A stretch of 64,000 bases of DNA from F-183 sp964627455. GTDB lineage: Bacteria; Acidobacteriota; Terriglobia; Bryobacterales; Bryobacteraceae. The stretch is from positions 53,480 through 117,479 of the forward strand of contig CAZVKC010000014.1 in NCBI GenBank assembly GCA_964627455.1, read 5' to 3'. The notes below the pieces were generated by a model. The model did not search any database and was not told the origin of the DNA. It was given only the letters and a program-made list of their open reading frames with translations. A program made the translations under genes and the position numbers. The number at the start of each line of letters is the position of its first letter. The first letter of the stretch is position 1. This document shows, piece after piece, positions 42,501 to 50,644 of the stretch.

Positions 42501-43942
42501 TTCGGGTCAGGACGAATGACCCGGTAAAGCCGGTTTTGGAGATCGCGTTGAGCGGGACCGGTGTGGATGCGAGCACCCCGGACATCGAAGCGATTCCCGC
42601 GGCCTTGTCATTCGGCAACGTCGTCAACGGGAAGAACCGCGAACGCACGTTGCAGGTTCGGAATCGCGGTCCGGCGGATCTGACGATGCGTTCCGTGAAT
42701 CTGACGGCGGACGCCGGCGGGTTGTTCACGGCAGCGCCTCTGTCCAAGCCGGTGGTGTTGAAACAGGGCGAGACGCAGGATGTGAAGGTGACCTTCGCGC
42801 CTCGCGAATCCGGTTCGTTTACGGGGAAGTTGACGATCGAGAGCGACGATCCGAAGGACGGGACGCTGCAGGTCNNNNNNNNNNNNNNNNNNNNNNNNNN
42901 NNNNNNNNNNNNNNNNNNNNNNNNNNNNNNNNNNNNNNNNNNNNNNNNNNNNNNNNNNNNNNNNNNNNNNNNNNTATCGCGAACCCTCACGGTGCGGTTC
43001 CTGCCCGGAGCCGCGGGCGACTTCGCCGAAACGCTGAACTTGAGCAGCAATGATTCGTCGACTCCCGTGCTTTCTGTGCCCTTGCGAGGCGCCGCGCAGA
43101 CCGTGCCGCCGCCGTCGGGCAACGTGAGCATCAGCGTGACGCCTTCGAAGCTGGAGTTCGGATCGCTGCTGATTGGCCAAAGCCGCACGCTCAACTTCAA
43201 CATCGTTGCGACGGGTACAACGCCGCTCACGGTGACCGCGATTACCAGCAGTAATCCGCAGGTGACGCTCGTGTCGCCTGCGCTCCCGGTGTCGACGAGC
43301 ATCGTAAACATCATTCCAGTTACGGTCAAACTGACGGCTGCAACGGCAGGCGCGATGAACGCGATCCTGACGATCGCCAGCAACGCGTCCAATGATCCGG
43401 CGCTGGCGGTTCCGATGTCGGCGACGATCTATGCTCCGGGGACTGTCGAACTTGCCGTGGACGACGGCACATTCGAGCGATTGTTGAGCATCGGCGAGAC
43501 GTTTGCGACGCCGCATTACGTGAACCGTTTGACGCCGCCTGTCTATCCTGCGACGATCCGGACCGTGCGCATTTATTTCCACAACAAGCCGGATGGCTTG
43601 GAGCCTCTCGCGGGCATCACCGTAGTAACCGGATGGAGTCAGAGCGGGACGGAGAATATCAATCAAACGCCGCTCTCGAAGGTCGCGGCGGCGGTTCCCG
43701 CGACGCTCGCGCGCTGGGCTGATTTTGCGGTGACGCCGCTCACGATTCAGTCGGGCGACTTCGTGGCGGGGTTCTACTCTGCGAACGGCGAGGTCCCCTT
43801 CACCGTAGGGGTGGATACGAATTCAACAGCGGCGAACCGGTCGTACATCAGTAACGATGGCCGGACCTTCCAAATGGTGGATCCAGCAGGCAGCAGTTCG
43901 AACTTCGGGATTCGAATCGTGGTGACGCTCGGGAACCCTTGA
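39512..43942 (+). CDS. Giant secreted metzincin-like protease with HYDIN/choice-of-anchor repeats
   Basis: I start at ATG 39512, preceded by GAAGGGAG, because a signal peptide (FLRIVSLLSCCLLPPALRAQ) begins there. The first about 600 residues carry Ig-like and unassigned beta domains. HEIGHNFGLEH at residues 616-626 is the HExxHxxGxxH zinc motif of metzincins, with a possible Met-turn later (YQFMSSC, cf. SxMxY). After it come fibronectin/Ig domains and repeated HYDIN-like units (AALSFGNVVNGKNRERTLQV, PSKLEFGSLLIGQSRTLNF), then a C-terminal jelly-roll-like part. One hundred N at 42875-42974 interrupt a repeat. Predicted to be an extracellular zinc peptidase; substrate unknown. The end overlaps a bidirectional terminator. 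Confidence 0.85.
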   Translation: MPRRAFLRIVSLLSCCLLPPALRAQAVMFDGALSSIKINRYSSLCSGQPDPAVEVLPAAASTTVKFEQSCKGSSLKLEFTLNLELKTAAAKQASSNEIEFEEGIRGSYSATAVFAHPKASGSVLKFEMPARDLDPSSGFAVSAGTCTEPIQTWPGGGGEWTRSLSIPECTRNKRQFFSKNADGSYTVQSWTEIHAYLWADKDSTADSIAFGMEAVILYRLTPNLEKVKITSITPAAGKRQDPNGVFQESKGVDATVEYELVSQDEAQIALVAVDFAKEKLLGASDPQTVKKGTGTVRLQMPSFAIPKDTEEIQIGAILGRADTEQVLAQSEPVKYPVHVELSIPHVEVFQVVQDENNTIPLVANRLTVLEVPLIAEALNEGGGAGVAVKIRARRKGKEIEGSPYLPNASGWDADTAVTRGYVGNAMIPLPMSWTTAGVLDLELEVNPAGLDHLPEHSTSDNTHSMTVEFEERPSLDIRYIQVCVEPPGEPVACPEIGMSEPDVAFIKGLYPLSPSKVRYGSISLPPLTWKLPMTTVADWDRLLVDMQVFVERANALGDRFDQLVVWLPAATRATFEDGKIRALSMNRAHNGTGRVALVPVQSSEELDGLGSWAVAHEIGHNFGLEHGYPPPACVWNNSGAVTGELNLNFETPLLFLDKDTYQFMSSCVGPDFSGKGMALMGIQPDQYLQLWQSRFQPWTPASAKQSAKASAETAECALIQGVVESNGQTGSIERLTRIPCAAPPKPVAGGYCIRMGSSSGAKLDETCFGVSFTAPDSSAQMKSRAYFVNAKIPPDTARIGLYTAEGRELASRQASASAPSVAFVTPKAGDQWNGGSGPLEITWAASDPEGGSVTFVLDYSSDDGLTWTPLLLPSPSDTSYALDASRITGGKKVHFRATASDGFLQSTASVGPVEIVQTPVAEAVASLDFLNAIMTRPAKAKVEIRNTGSGPLTLQAFEIADPFAVSEPAPVSIPAGTKRAITVMFTPVVKGLAETVLRVRTNDPVKPVLEIALSGTGVDASTPDIEAIPAALSFGNVVNGKNRERTLQVRNRGPADLTMRSVNLTADAGGLFTAAPLSKPVVLKQGETQDVKVTFAPRESGSFTGKLTIESDDPKDGTLQVXXXXXXXXXXXXXXXXXXXXXXXXXXXXXXXXXXSRTLTVRFLPGAAGDFAETLNLSSNDSSTPVLSVPLRGAAQTVPPPSGNVSISVTPSKLEFGSLLIGQSRTLNFNIVATGTTPLTVTAITSSNPQVTLVSPALPVSTSIVNIIPVTVKLTAATAGAMNAILTIASNASNDPALAVPMSATIYAPGTVELAVDDGTFERLLSIGETFATPHYVNRLTPPVYPATIRTVRIYFHNKPDGLEPLAGITVVTGWSQSGTENINQTPLSKVAAAVPATLARWADFAVTPLTIQSGDFVAGFYSANGEVPFTVGVDTNSTAANRSYISNDGRTFQMVDPAGSSSNFGIRIVVTLGNP
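42875..42974. other. 100-N scaffold gap within the HYDIN-repeat region
   Basis: Exactly 100 N with no overlap between the flanks. The left flank stops at the end of one repeat (DDPKDGTLQV) and the right flank begins inside the next (SRTLTVRFLPG). By comparison with the complete preceding repeat (about 97 residues) roughly 70 residues, about 210 bp, should be missing, so the 100 N are a placeholder and not a measured distance. Confidence 0.85.
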
Positions 43943-43964
43943 TCTTGCGGTTCCCGAGCGTCAC
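43922..43964. terminator. Bidirectional terminator between convergent protease genes
   Basis: GTGACGCTCGGGAACC at 43922-43937 and GGTTCCCGAGCGTCAC at 43949-43964 are a perfect 16-bp inverted repeat with an 11-nt loop. The first arm lies inside the last codons of the metzincin gene, and the second arm ends 5 bp before the stop of the minus-strand M36 gene, so one hairpin serves both. Confidence 0.85.
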
Positions 43965-43968
43965 ACGC

Positions 43969-46900
43969 TTAGTTCTGCACTGTCACTGCGACAGTTCGCT
44001 GGCCGGGCGCGGGCAGGTATGTGACGTCGCCGCGGGTGTTGACGATCGCGACGAGTAACACGTGCGGGCCGTTACTCAACCGGTTGGTGTCGAACTCGAC
44101 CGTCCAGCCGATGTTCGGGCAGGCCGTAACGTCGGGCAGCGCCGCACACGCGTCCGGCGCCGCAACGCCATAACGTGCCTGTTCGAAGATGTCACCACCA
44201 TCCCAAAGCAGGAAGACGCCGCGCACCGCGCTGCCGGGGGCGTACGCGTAACCGGAAATCGTCACGGTCCCTTTCAGGACGTCGCCGCTCTTCAGGGACG
44301 TGACGGCGCCCTGTGACGGTTGGAAGGCTCCGTTTTTGACCGTGAAGCTTACCGAATCGGGAAGGAGGAACAGCCGTCCCGTCTCATCGCGAACGCGGAT
44401 CTGCAACGTGTGCGGACCATCCTGCAGCGGCGGCGTTCCCGAGCGCGTGTTGATGTTTACCTGGAAGCCGATGTTGGGGCAGTTGAGCGGACGCGTGTCG
44501 AGCGCGGAGCAGACATCGGCGCGGGCGAGTCCGTAAGTCGTGGGGCCGAACGTCACGCCGTCGATGAGCGTGTCGATTCCCGCGACGCGGAGGTCCGCGA
44601 TGCCGGCGTATCCACGCACGGTGATCGTGCCGGAGACTTCGGCTCCGGCTGCTGGCGCTTCGATCTTGCCGAAGGGCAACCGCCCCTGACCCGCTTCGAC
44701 CGTGAAGGAAACCGGTTCGGTGTTGGTGATGGAGCCTCGCGCGTTGACGGCGCGGACCTGCAGGGTGTGCGCGCCGGGCGTCAGGCCGGCGGTGCTGATA
44801 TTCGCAGAGAATCCAACCAGCGGGCATCCGCGAACGGCCTGGCGGGCGCAGAAATCGGGACGGGCTACGGTCTGCCCGGCGGATCCAAGTTGCTTGCCAT
44901 CCACGAGGATGTAGGCGCGGCTGAAAAACGTATCGTCGTCGTAGGCGATCCCACTCACGGTCATGACGTCCTGCACCTTGGCGTCCCGCGCCGGGGTTTC
45001 GACGATGACCTTGGGATCGCTGGAATTGTTGAACGGGGGATCGAAACGCAATGTGGGGGCATTCGTCCACGTTTGCGCGAATTGGGGAGTGATCGCGTAG
45101 GTGTCGTGGCCGGGAGAAATTCCGACGGTCGGGTACACGGCGGAGACTCCGCCGCTGCAGCCGGCCACTGTGAAGGCGGTTTGCAGATTCGTGTTACCGG
45201 CTCCGTAGCTGAACTGAATGACACCGTCATCCTGCAGGACTACGGAGAAGTTCACTGGAGAACCGCTCGGGAATGGCGTGAAGGTTTCGGCTGCCCAGCG
45301 GAACCGAACGCCAGTGGGCGTGATCTGACGATAGAAAATTCCTTCGCGGGGCTGTGCGAATCCCCGCGTGGTCAACTGCATCCAGAATGGCGCAATTGCC
45401 GGGATCGCGCGCAGTCCAGGGACATCGGTACAGGAAGTCACCGCGGTGTCGGCAAAGCTCAGCAAGCCGTTTTCAGAGACCACAACGGAGCGGTATTTCT
45501 TGTCGAAGAAGGGGAATGCGAAGGGCAGTTCCACGCGCTCTCCGTCGGTCACTGGAGTTTCCGTGCCCGTCGTGTCGAATGCGGGAGCAATTAGCGACAA
45601 CGCATACGTTGGTGACACCGGCAGGGCTGCGCTGGCCTGTGCGAACGCTTTGCCGCCTGCATCGTCGTCGTTGTAGAACGCGGATGCGACATCGCCGGGA
45701 ATGATGTTGAGCGTGCCGTTCTCGCGGATCACGAGGTTGCTGCTGGTGGCCAGCGTGCCGGCATAGACNNNNNNNNNNNNNNNNNNNNNNNNNNNNNNNN
45801 NNNNNNNNNNNNNNNNNNNNNNNNNNNNNNNNNNNNNNNNNNNNNNNNNNNNNNNNNNNNNNNNNNNNGTGCGGTCGGCAAGCAGGATCGCATCGCGCGC
45901 ATCCACCATGGTGGATCCGGGAGGCATGAACTTCATTCCGTCGAGGATCAACAGTCGTGCGCGGCGGCGGCCTTCCTTGTCGCCGAATTGTTTAACCAGG
46001 TTCGCGCGCATTTCCCAGAGCGCCATCATCCAGATCTCGCCGTCCGCGTGGACTTCGGGGAAAGGAATCACACGGCCGATGTCCTGATAGGTGAGGCTAT
46101 TGATCTTCATGTCCGTCGAATACGGACGGCTGCGGAAATCGCCGTTGCCCCAGGTCCAGTCGAAATACTCCCCGCTGACGTATGCGCCATCGGGTGGGGC
46201 GTTCTCGGGCAGGGTGAAATCGAAGCCGAAGTAGTCGCTCCACGCTTCGCCCATTGCGGCGACCTGAAACGTATCGTAAGCGTTTGGCAGCAGTCGCGTG
46301 CTCACGCCATGCGCATATTCGTGCACAACGACATTACTGTCGAGCGCGCCGTCGGTGTAAAAGCCGCCCGGACCCGTGTGGCCGATGTACATCGCGATCA
46401 TCGACTGCGATCCGTCAGCCCGCCCTTTGGTGGTGAAGAAGGCGTTAATCGTAGCGGCGCGGTTCACCGCCTGCGATCCGAAGTGGGTGTAGGCATACAA
46501 AGGATCGCCGCCATTGCCGCCGCGGCCCATGTTGTCCTGCTGGAAGTTTCCTGCCGCTTCCGTGAAGCCGGAGGCGTAGAAGAGGTCGTGCGCGCGATTC
46601 ACCCAGTAGAAAAGGTTCGTGTTGACGGCGTCGCGGTAGTTGGTCGTCGGCAGGTTGCCGGGACCAAGAGGAAGCGGGAAGCTGAAGTCCCCGTTCGCGG
46701 CCGTTGTGATTTCCGGTGTCAGGAGGAAAGTGGTTCCCAGAACGTTCTGCCCGACGATCGCGTTGTTGCCGGCGGTTTGATTGTTCTGCACCCATCCCCG
46801 CGGAGATGCCGTGGGGTCGCCGGTGAAAGGTTGCACCGTGCGATCGGCGAGAGGCGGAGCCTCGGTCACCAGCGTGCCCGGGTTGGGATTCGGGTTGGGA

Positions 46901-47613
46901 CTCTCGCGCTCAAACACGAGTCCCTTGGCTGTCTGGAAGAACGACGCTGCGCGTTTATCGAGAATCAGGCTGGTCGCGTCATCGACGACGACATCGTAGA
47001 TATGCGCGCCGTCTTCGTCGGTGACCTGAAACAACCAGGCGAGCTGCAATTGCCCGCGAACGCCGAACCAGACCAGGCGGCCTTCCATGTCGTCTCCGAA
47101 AGGTCCTGCTGCATAACGCACGGCGCCTCGAGCGGATGCTGGGGTAACCGGATTGCGGTCGCTTGCGAAGGGTTCAAACCGTGCCGCGAGTCGCGGATTG
47201 ACCGCCTTCGCCGCGGCGCGGGCGGCAGACAACGAATTCAAGGAGGAAGGAACACCACCGGCAGGACTCGCGAAAAGCGCGCCTCCTGCGTTGAGAATCC
47301 GGCCGTCGCGGTCGATGTTGACGGTCCACGCGGCGTTGAGAACTTCAATGCTTTCGAATTGCTGGCGATACACAATGTGCGTTACGCCGTTGTGCGCGTC
47401 GGTGTACTCTTTGGCCGTATAGAGGCTGCTTTGGTCGACACCGAGGATGCTTTGCGCAGTGAACTCCCGAGCGATCTGGCTGGCTGGCCTGGAACTTGGT
47501 TCCGTCAGCGAACCGGTCGATCGAATCAAATGCTGATTGGCGGGCGTTTCGTCTTGTGCAGAAACGCAGCCCAGCGTGACAAATAGAAGAGCAGCATAAT
47601 GCTTCGTAAGCAT
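43969..47613 (-). CDS. Secreted M36 (fungalysin-like) metallopeptidase with Ig-like C-terminus
   Basis: Signal peptide (HYAALLFVTLGCVSA), then an FTP-type propeptide (GVTHIVYRQQFESIEVLNAAW) that inhibits the enzyme until cleavage. The catalytic domain has NLFYWVNRAHDLFYASGFTE, HEYAHG at residues 431-436 and the third zinc ligand in MGEAWSDYFG. Later ARDAILLADR precedes a 100-N gap (45769-45868). After the gap come a nidogen-like region (ENGLLSF, FRWAAETFTPF) and three Ig-like domains of about 100 residues each. The whole is 1214 codons with the gap counted. M36 enzymes digest extracellular protein. It is convergent with the metzincin gene, so two large secreted proteases lie back to back. Confidence 0.92.
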   Translation of the reverse strand: MLTKHYAALLFVTLGCVSAQDETPANQHLIRSTGSLTEPSSRPASQIAREFTAQSILGVDQSSLYTAKEYTDAHNGVTHIVYRQQFESIEVLNAAWTVNIDRDGRILNAGGALFASPAGGVPSSLNSLSAARAAAKAVNPRLAARFEPFASDRNPVTPASARGAVRYAAGPFGDDMEGRLVWFGVRGQLQLAWLFQVTDEDGAHIYDVVVDDATSLILDKRAASFFQTAKGLVFERESPNPNPNPGTLVTEAPPLADRTVQPFTGDPTASPRGWVQNNQTAGNNAIVGQNVLGTTFLLTPEITTAANGDFSFPLPLGPGNLPTTNYRDAVNTNLFYWVNRAHDLFYASGFTEAAGNFQQDNMGRGGNGGDPLYAYTHFGSQAVNRAATINAFFTTKGRADGSQSMIAMYIGHTGPGGFYTDGALDSNVVVHEYAHGVSTRLLPNAYDTFQVAAMGEAWSDYFGFDFTLPENAPPDGAYVSGEYFDWTWGNGDFRSRPYSTDMKINSLTYQDIGRVIPFPEVHADGEIWMMALWEMRANLVKQFGDKEGRRRARLLILDGMKFMPPGSTMVDARDAILLADRXXXXXXXXXXXXXXXXXXXXXXXXXXXXXXXXXXVYAGTLATSSNLVIRENGTLNIIPGDVASAFYNDDDAGGKAFAQASAALPVSPTYALSLIAPAFDTTGTETPVTDGERVELPFAFPFFDKKYRSVVVSENGLLSFADTAVTSCTDVPGLRAIPAIAPFWMQLTTRGFAQPREGIFYRQITPTGVRFRWAAETFTPFPSGSPVNFSVVLQDDGVIQFSYGAGNTNLQTAFTVAGCSGGVSAVYPTVGISPGHDTYAITPQFAQTWTNAPTLRFDPPFNNSSDPKVIVETPARDAKVQDVMTVSGIAYDDDTFFSRAYILVDGKQLGSAGQTVARPDFCARQAVRGCPLVGFSANISTAGLTPGAHTLQVRAVNARGSITNTEPVSFTVEAGQGRLPFGKIEAPAAGAEVSGTITVRGYAGIADLRVAGIDTLIDGVTFGPTTYGLARADVCSALDTRPLNCPNIGFQVNINTRSGTPPLQDGPHTLQIRVRDETGRLFLLPDSVSFTVKNGAFQPSQGAVTSLKSGDVLKGTVTISGYAYAPGSAVRGVFLLWDGGDIFEQARYGVAAPDACAALPDVTACPNIGWTVEFDTNRLSNGPHVLLVAIVNTRGDVTYLPAPGQRTVAVTVQN
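45769..45868. other. 100-N scaffold gap inside the M36 peptidase gene
   Basis: Exactly 100 N, both flanks in the same minus-strand frame and not overlapping. The end of the M36 catalytic domain (usually a CxLWxxFAxRGxG segment) is missing from the visible sequence and is therefore expected inside the gap. Confidence 0.9.
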
Positions 47614-47680
47614 AGAAACTCCTTTCGGACACGAAGAATTCGAAGGATATCAGTTAAAGGATTGGGGAGGAAGGTGTGAG

Positions 47681-47757
47681 TGGCGCGCCCGGAGAGACTC
47701 GAACTCCCGGCCTACTGGTTCGAAGCCAGTCGCTCTATCCGGCTGAGCTACGGGCGC
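47681..47757 (-). tRNA. tRNA-Arg (anticodon UCG)
   Basis: Read on the minus strand, the gene begins GCGCCCGTAGCTCAGCCGGA and folds into a full cloverleaf. The acceptor stem GCGCCCG pairs with CGGGCGC. The D arm is GCTC/GAGC. The anticodon stem ACTGG/CCAGT carries loop CTTCGAA, so the anticodon is TCG, reading CGA. The T arm is GGGAG/CTCTC with loop TTCGAGT. The discriminator base is G and the 3' CCA is encoded (47681-47683). Confidence 0.95.
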
Positions 47758-47791
47758 GCATGGGAGGGCTGACATGCACATCGTACCGCAC

Positions 47792-48268
47792 TCAGTTCTT
47801 CAGAAGTGCGTCGATGGCGATTTGGCCGATGGCTTCGTCGACTTCGGACGCGGCGCCGCTCACGCCGATGGATCCGACCACGACTCCGTCCACGCGAATC
47901 GGAAGTCCGCCTTGATTCGGGAAAGCGTCGGGGAGGGCGAGGACCGTCGAGTCGCCGCCTTTCAGCCGGTCCGCCGCGGCCTTCGAGGGTTGGCGGAACA
48001 TCGCGGAATGCCGCGCCTTGCGCTGGGCGAACTGAATCGTGTTCAAGCCGGCGCCATCTGCTTTCTGAAGGAACAGAACATTGGCGCTCTCATCCATGAT
48101 GCAGATGGTGACTTGCACGTTGCGCTTTTGCGCCTCTGCTTCCGCAGCCGACACCATCGTCTTGATCGCGGCGAGATTCAAATACTTCTTCTGTGGCAGT
48201 TGCGCTGCTGTCGTCAAGAGGGCAAGAAGGAGCGCCGTGACAATGGCTCGGTTCATGCGGCACATCAT
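47792..48268 (-). CDS. Exported GlcG/HbpS family (DUF336) protein
   Basis: Start chosen at ATG 48268 (GGTG lies just upstream); ATG 48256 is an alternative inside the leader. A signal peptide (RAIVTALLLALLTTAAQLPQ) precedes the GlcG/HbpS fold. This shows NLAAIKTMVSAAEAEAQKRN, VTICIMDESANVLFLQKADGAG, SIQFA-type FAQRKARHSAMFRQPS, PNQGGLPIRVDGVVVGSIGVSGA and EVDEAIGQIAIDALLKN. HbpS proteins bind haem or sense redox; many GlcG members have no known function. At about 150 aa the length is normal. It follows the DUF4159 gene by 14 bp and probably shares its transcript. Confidence 0.85.
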   Translation of the reverse strand: MMCRMNRAIVTALLLALLTTAAQLPQKKYLNLAAIKTMVSAAEAEAQKRNVQVTICIMDESANVLFLQKADGAGLNTIQFAQRKARHSAMFRQPSKAAADRLKGGDSTVLALPDAFPNQGGLPIRVDGVVVGSIGVSGAASEVDEAIGQIAIDALLKN

Positions 48269-48282
48269 ATCACCGCGGGAGA

Positions 48283-49119
48283 TCAATGGGTCATCGCGTA
48301 AATCACGTAGTTGACGCCCATGCGGAAGGCCATTGATGAGTATTTTTCGGGATATTCCGGAAGGTCCGCCCACTCCCACGCGTCGCCGAGATCCATGTTG
48401 AAGCAGATGGCGACCAGCACTCGATCCTTGTCGTCCACGACGGCGCGCCAGTGAGGGTACGTGCCGCCGCGTTCGATCTGATCGCCGTGCACGACGTTGA
48501 GACCGGGCGGGCGGAAGCGATGCGAGAGATCGTAGACCGTGTGGAAGATCGGCGCATCGTCGGGCAGGTCGATCACACGCGGATTCGGGATGATCTTCTC
48601 CATGCCCGCCATGAAACTCGCCCACTCGTACTCGTTGTGGAAGTCGTCCACCATAAAGAAGCCGCCGCGGTCGAAGTACTGCCGCATGCGAAGCGCCTGC
48701 CGGTCGGTGAGTTGCCAGTCGCCGATGCCGACGGCGTACAACCAGGGCCACTCGAAAATCTCGTCGCTGTCGATATCCACGATCTCTTCGATGGAACGCG
48801 AGTGGATGCGGGTCAGGCGGCGCAGGCTCTGGATGAAGAGGCGGTCGGATTTGTTGGCGTCGATGCCCCAGCGCGAGCGGCGATACCATCCGCGCCCGTC
48901 GCGCGGCGAGCGATAGCGGAGGCGCGCAAATGCGAACTCGGTTTTTTCGGCGGCATCCGGCGGATCATCGACCGGATTCTGCATTTCGGCCTCGTACCGC
49001 GCCCAGCGGTTGTTGCTGTTCGTCGTGGAGCGATAGCGCTGGTACTGCGCGGAAGCGAGCCACACGCCGGCGGTCAGAGGGATCAGGATCGCAGCAATGG
49101 CCTTCCTGCGAAACGCCAT
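48283..49119 (-). CDS. DUF4159 domain protein, exported
   Basis: A 278-aa protein with an N-terminal signal/anchor (RRKAIAAILIPLTAGVWLASA). The domain is recognisable from FAFARLRYRSPRDGRGWYRR, RIHSRSIEEIVDIDSDEIFEWPWLYAVGIGDWQLT, GGFFMVDDFHNEYEWASF and the final FNMDLGDAWEWADLPEYPEKYSSMAFRMGVNYVIYAMTH. DUF4159 has a glutamine-amidotransferase/ThuA-like flavodoxin fold and is often found in MoxR-VWA gene sets, but no such genes are present here. The function is unknown. It is divergent from the M28 peptidase gene (34 bp) and followed by the GlcG-like gene. Confidence 0.87.
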   Translation of the reverse strand: MAFRRKAIAAILIPLTAGVWLASAQYQRYRSTTNSNNRWARYEAEMQNPVDDPPDAAEKTEFAFARLRYRSPRDGRGWYRRSRWGIDANKSDRLFIQSLRRLTRIHSRSIEEIVDIDSDEIFEWPWLYAVGIGDWQLTDRQALRMRQYFDRGGFFMVDDFHNEYEWASFMAGMEKIIPNPRVIDLPDDAPIFHTVYDLSHRFRPPGLNVVHGDQIERGGTYPHWRAVVDDKDRVLVAICFNMDLGDAWEWADLPEYPEKYSSMAFRMGVNYVIYAMTH

Positions 49120-49153
49120 GATCGCACTATTCTAACTGCTAACCTGAAGCCTG

Positions 49154-50641
49154 ATGCTGTACCTTCGCTTTTCCGCCGCGCTGCTGGCGCTGCTGCTTCC
49201 TGCTGTCGCTCAGACTCTCACTCCTCAGGAATCCTCGCTCATCGAACGGATCCACGCCAATACGATGAAAGGTCACGTGTCGTTCCTGGCTTCCGATTTG
49301 CTGGAAGGCCGCGACACGCCATCGCGCGGACTCGAGATCGCGGGCGAATACATCGCGGCGCAGTTTCGCCGCGTGGGCCTCGAACCAGCGGGCGACAACG
49401 GCAGCTACTTCCAGATCGCGCCGTACTTGAAGGTCACGCAGCCGATGGACGGCTTCAAGGTGCGGGTCGAGTTGCCGGACGGCAAGTCCTGGGAATCGAC
49501 GGGCGCGAAGGTGATGGTGTCGACATACGGCGCCACGCAGTTCTCGAATCTCGAGGTCGTGAAGGTGTCGCTGGCGGACGAGAATGCGACGCTGCCGCCG
49601 GCCGAAACGGTCAAGGGCAAGGCGGTGATCCTGCAGACGTCGCAACGAGTGCCGGGGTTAATGGCCAAGCGCGATGCGCTGCTGGCGATGGAACCCGCCA
49701 TCATCGTGACTTCCGGCTTTATTTCGACGCAACCGTTCCGGCTGCGACTCGCAAATGGTCCGAAGACGCCTGCCGTGCCGGTCGTCGTGACCTCCGACAC
49801 CGAGTTCACGAAATTCGCGACGGATCTCTCGGCGGGAATGACCTCGGCGAAGTTGACCTTCAATGCCGCGGCGCCGGTCGAAGAGCCGATCCAGCTTCGC
49901 AATGTCGTCGCGAAACTGACCGGCGCTGATCCAGTGCTGCAAAAGCAGTACGTGCTTCTGACAGCGCATTACGACCATGTCGGTATTTCTCCGCGCGGCG
50001 ACGGCGACCGGATCCACAACGGCGCCAACGATGACGCGAGTGGCGTATCGACGGTGCTGGCTCTGGCAGAGACGTTTGCCGCACAGAAGGAGCGCCCGCG
50101 CCGGACGCTGGTGTTCATGACGTACTTCGGCGAGGAGAAGGGGCTGTTTGGTTCGCGCTATTACGCGGCGCATCCGTTGTTCCCGCTGAAGGACACGGTC
50201 GCGAACCTCAACTTCGAGCATATGGGGCGCACGGACGATAACGAGGGTCCACGAGCAGGCAAGATCACGGCGAGTGGATTCGACTACACATCCATCGGCG
50301 ACCTGCTGACGTCGGCTGGAAAGGACACGGGCGTCGAGGCCTGGAAGCACGAGAAGAACAGCGATTCGTTCTTTGCGCGCAGCGACAATCAGGCGCTCGC
50401 CGACGCGGGCGTGCCGGCGCTGACGCTTGCGGTGGCGTGGATTTTTCCGGACTATCATCGTCCCGGCGATCACTGGGACAAGATCGACTACGACAACATG
50501 CAGCGTGTCGTGCGGACCTGCGCGTTGACGGCGCAACGGGTGGCGAACGCGGACGCACCGCCGCAGTGGGTCAGTTCCAATCCCAAGGTTGAGAAGTACG
50601 TGAAGGCCTATCAGGCGCTGCACGCGCAATCGGCGAACTGA
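49154..50641 (+). CDS. Secreted M28 family zinc aminopeptidase with PA domain
   Basis: The 495-aa protein begins with a signal peptide (LRFSAALLALLLPAVAQ) and HVSFLASDLLEGRDTPSRGL, typical of these enzymes. A protease-associated domain lies between residues about 110 and 250. The M28 core supplies co-catalytic zinc ligands: the histidine in LTAHYDHVG, the aspartate in NGANDDASGVS, the glutamate pair in YFGEEKGLFGS, the acidic residue in LNFEHMGRTD and the histidine in DYHRPGDHWD. It cleaves N-terminal residues from peptides and could use products of the large proteases nearby (inference). It is convergent with secA, the stops being 4 nt apart. Confidence 0.92.
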   Translation: MLYLRFSAALLALLLPAVAQTLTPQESSLIERIHANTMKGHVSFLASDLLEGRDTPSRGLEIAGEYIAAQFRRVGLEPAGDNGSYFQIAPYLKVTQPMDGFKVRVELPDGKSWESTGAKVMVSTYGATQFSNLEVVKVSLADENATLPPAETVKGKAVILQTSQRVPGLMAKRDALLAMEPAIIVTSGFISTQPFRLRLANGPKTPAVPVVVTSDTEFTKFATDLSAGMTSAKLTFNAAAPVEEPIQLRNVVAKLTGADPVLQKQYVLLTAHYDHVGISPRGDGDRIHNGANDDASGVSTVLALAETFAAQKERPRRTLVFMTYFGEEKGLFGSRYYAAHPLFPLKDTVANLNFEHMGRTDDNEGPRAGKITASGFDYTSIGDLLTSAGKDTGVEAWKHEKNSDSFFARSDNQALADAGVPALTLAVAWIFPDYHRPGDHWDKIDYDNMQRVVRTCALTAQRVANADAPPQWVSSNPKVEKYVKAYQALHAQSAN

Positions 50642-50644
50642 AGA

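Noticed and set aside
47792..48889. An open 365-codon minus-strand frame extending from the GlcG-like gene far upstream
   Set aside because: Its first two thirds overlap the DUF4159 gene and have no family features; the signal peptide of the GlcG-like protein begins at 48268.
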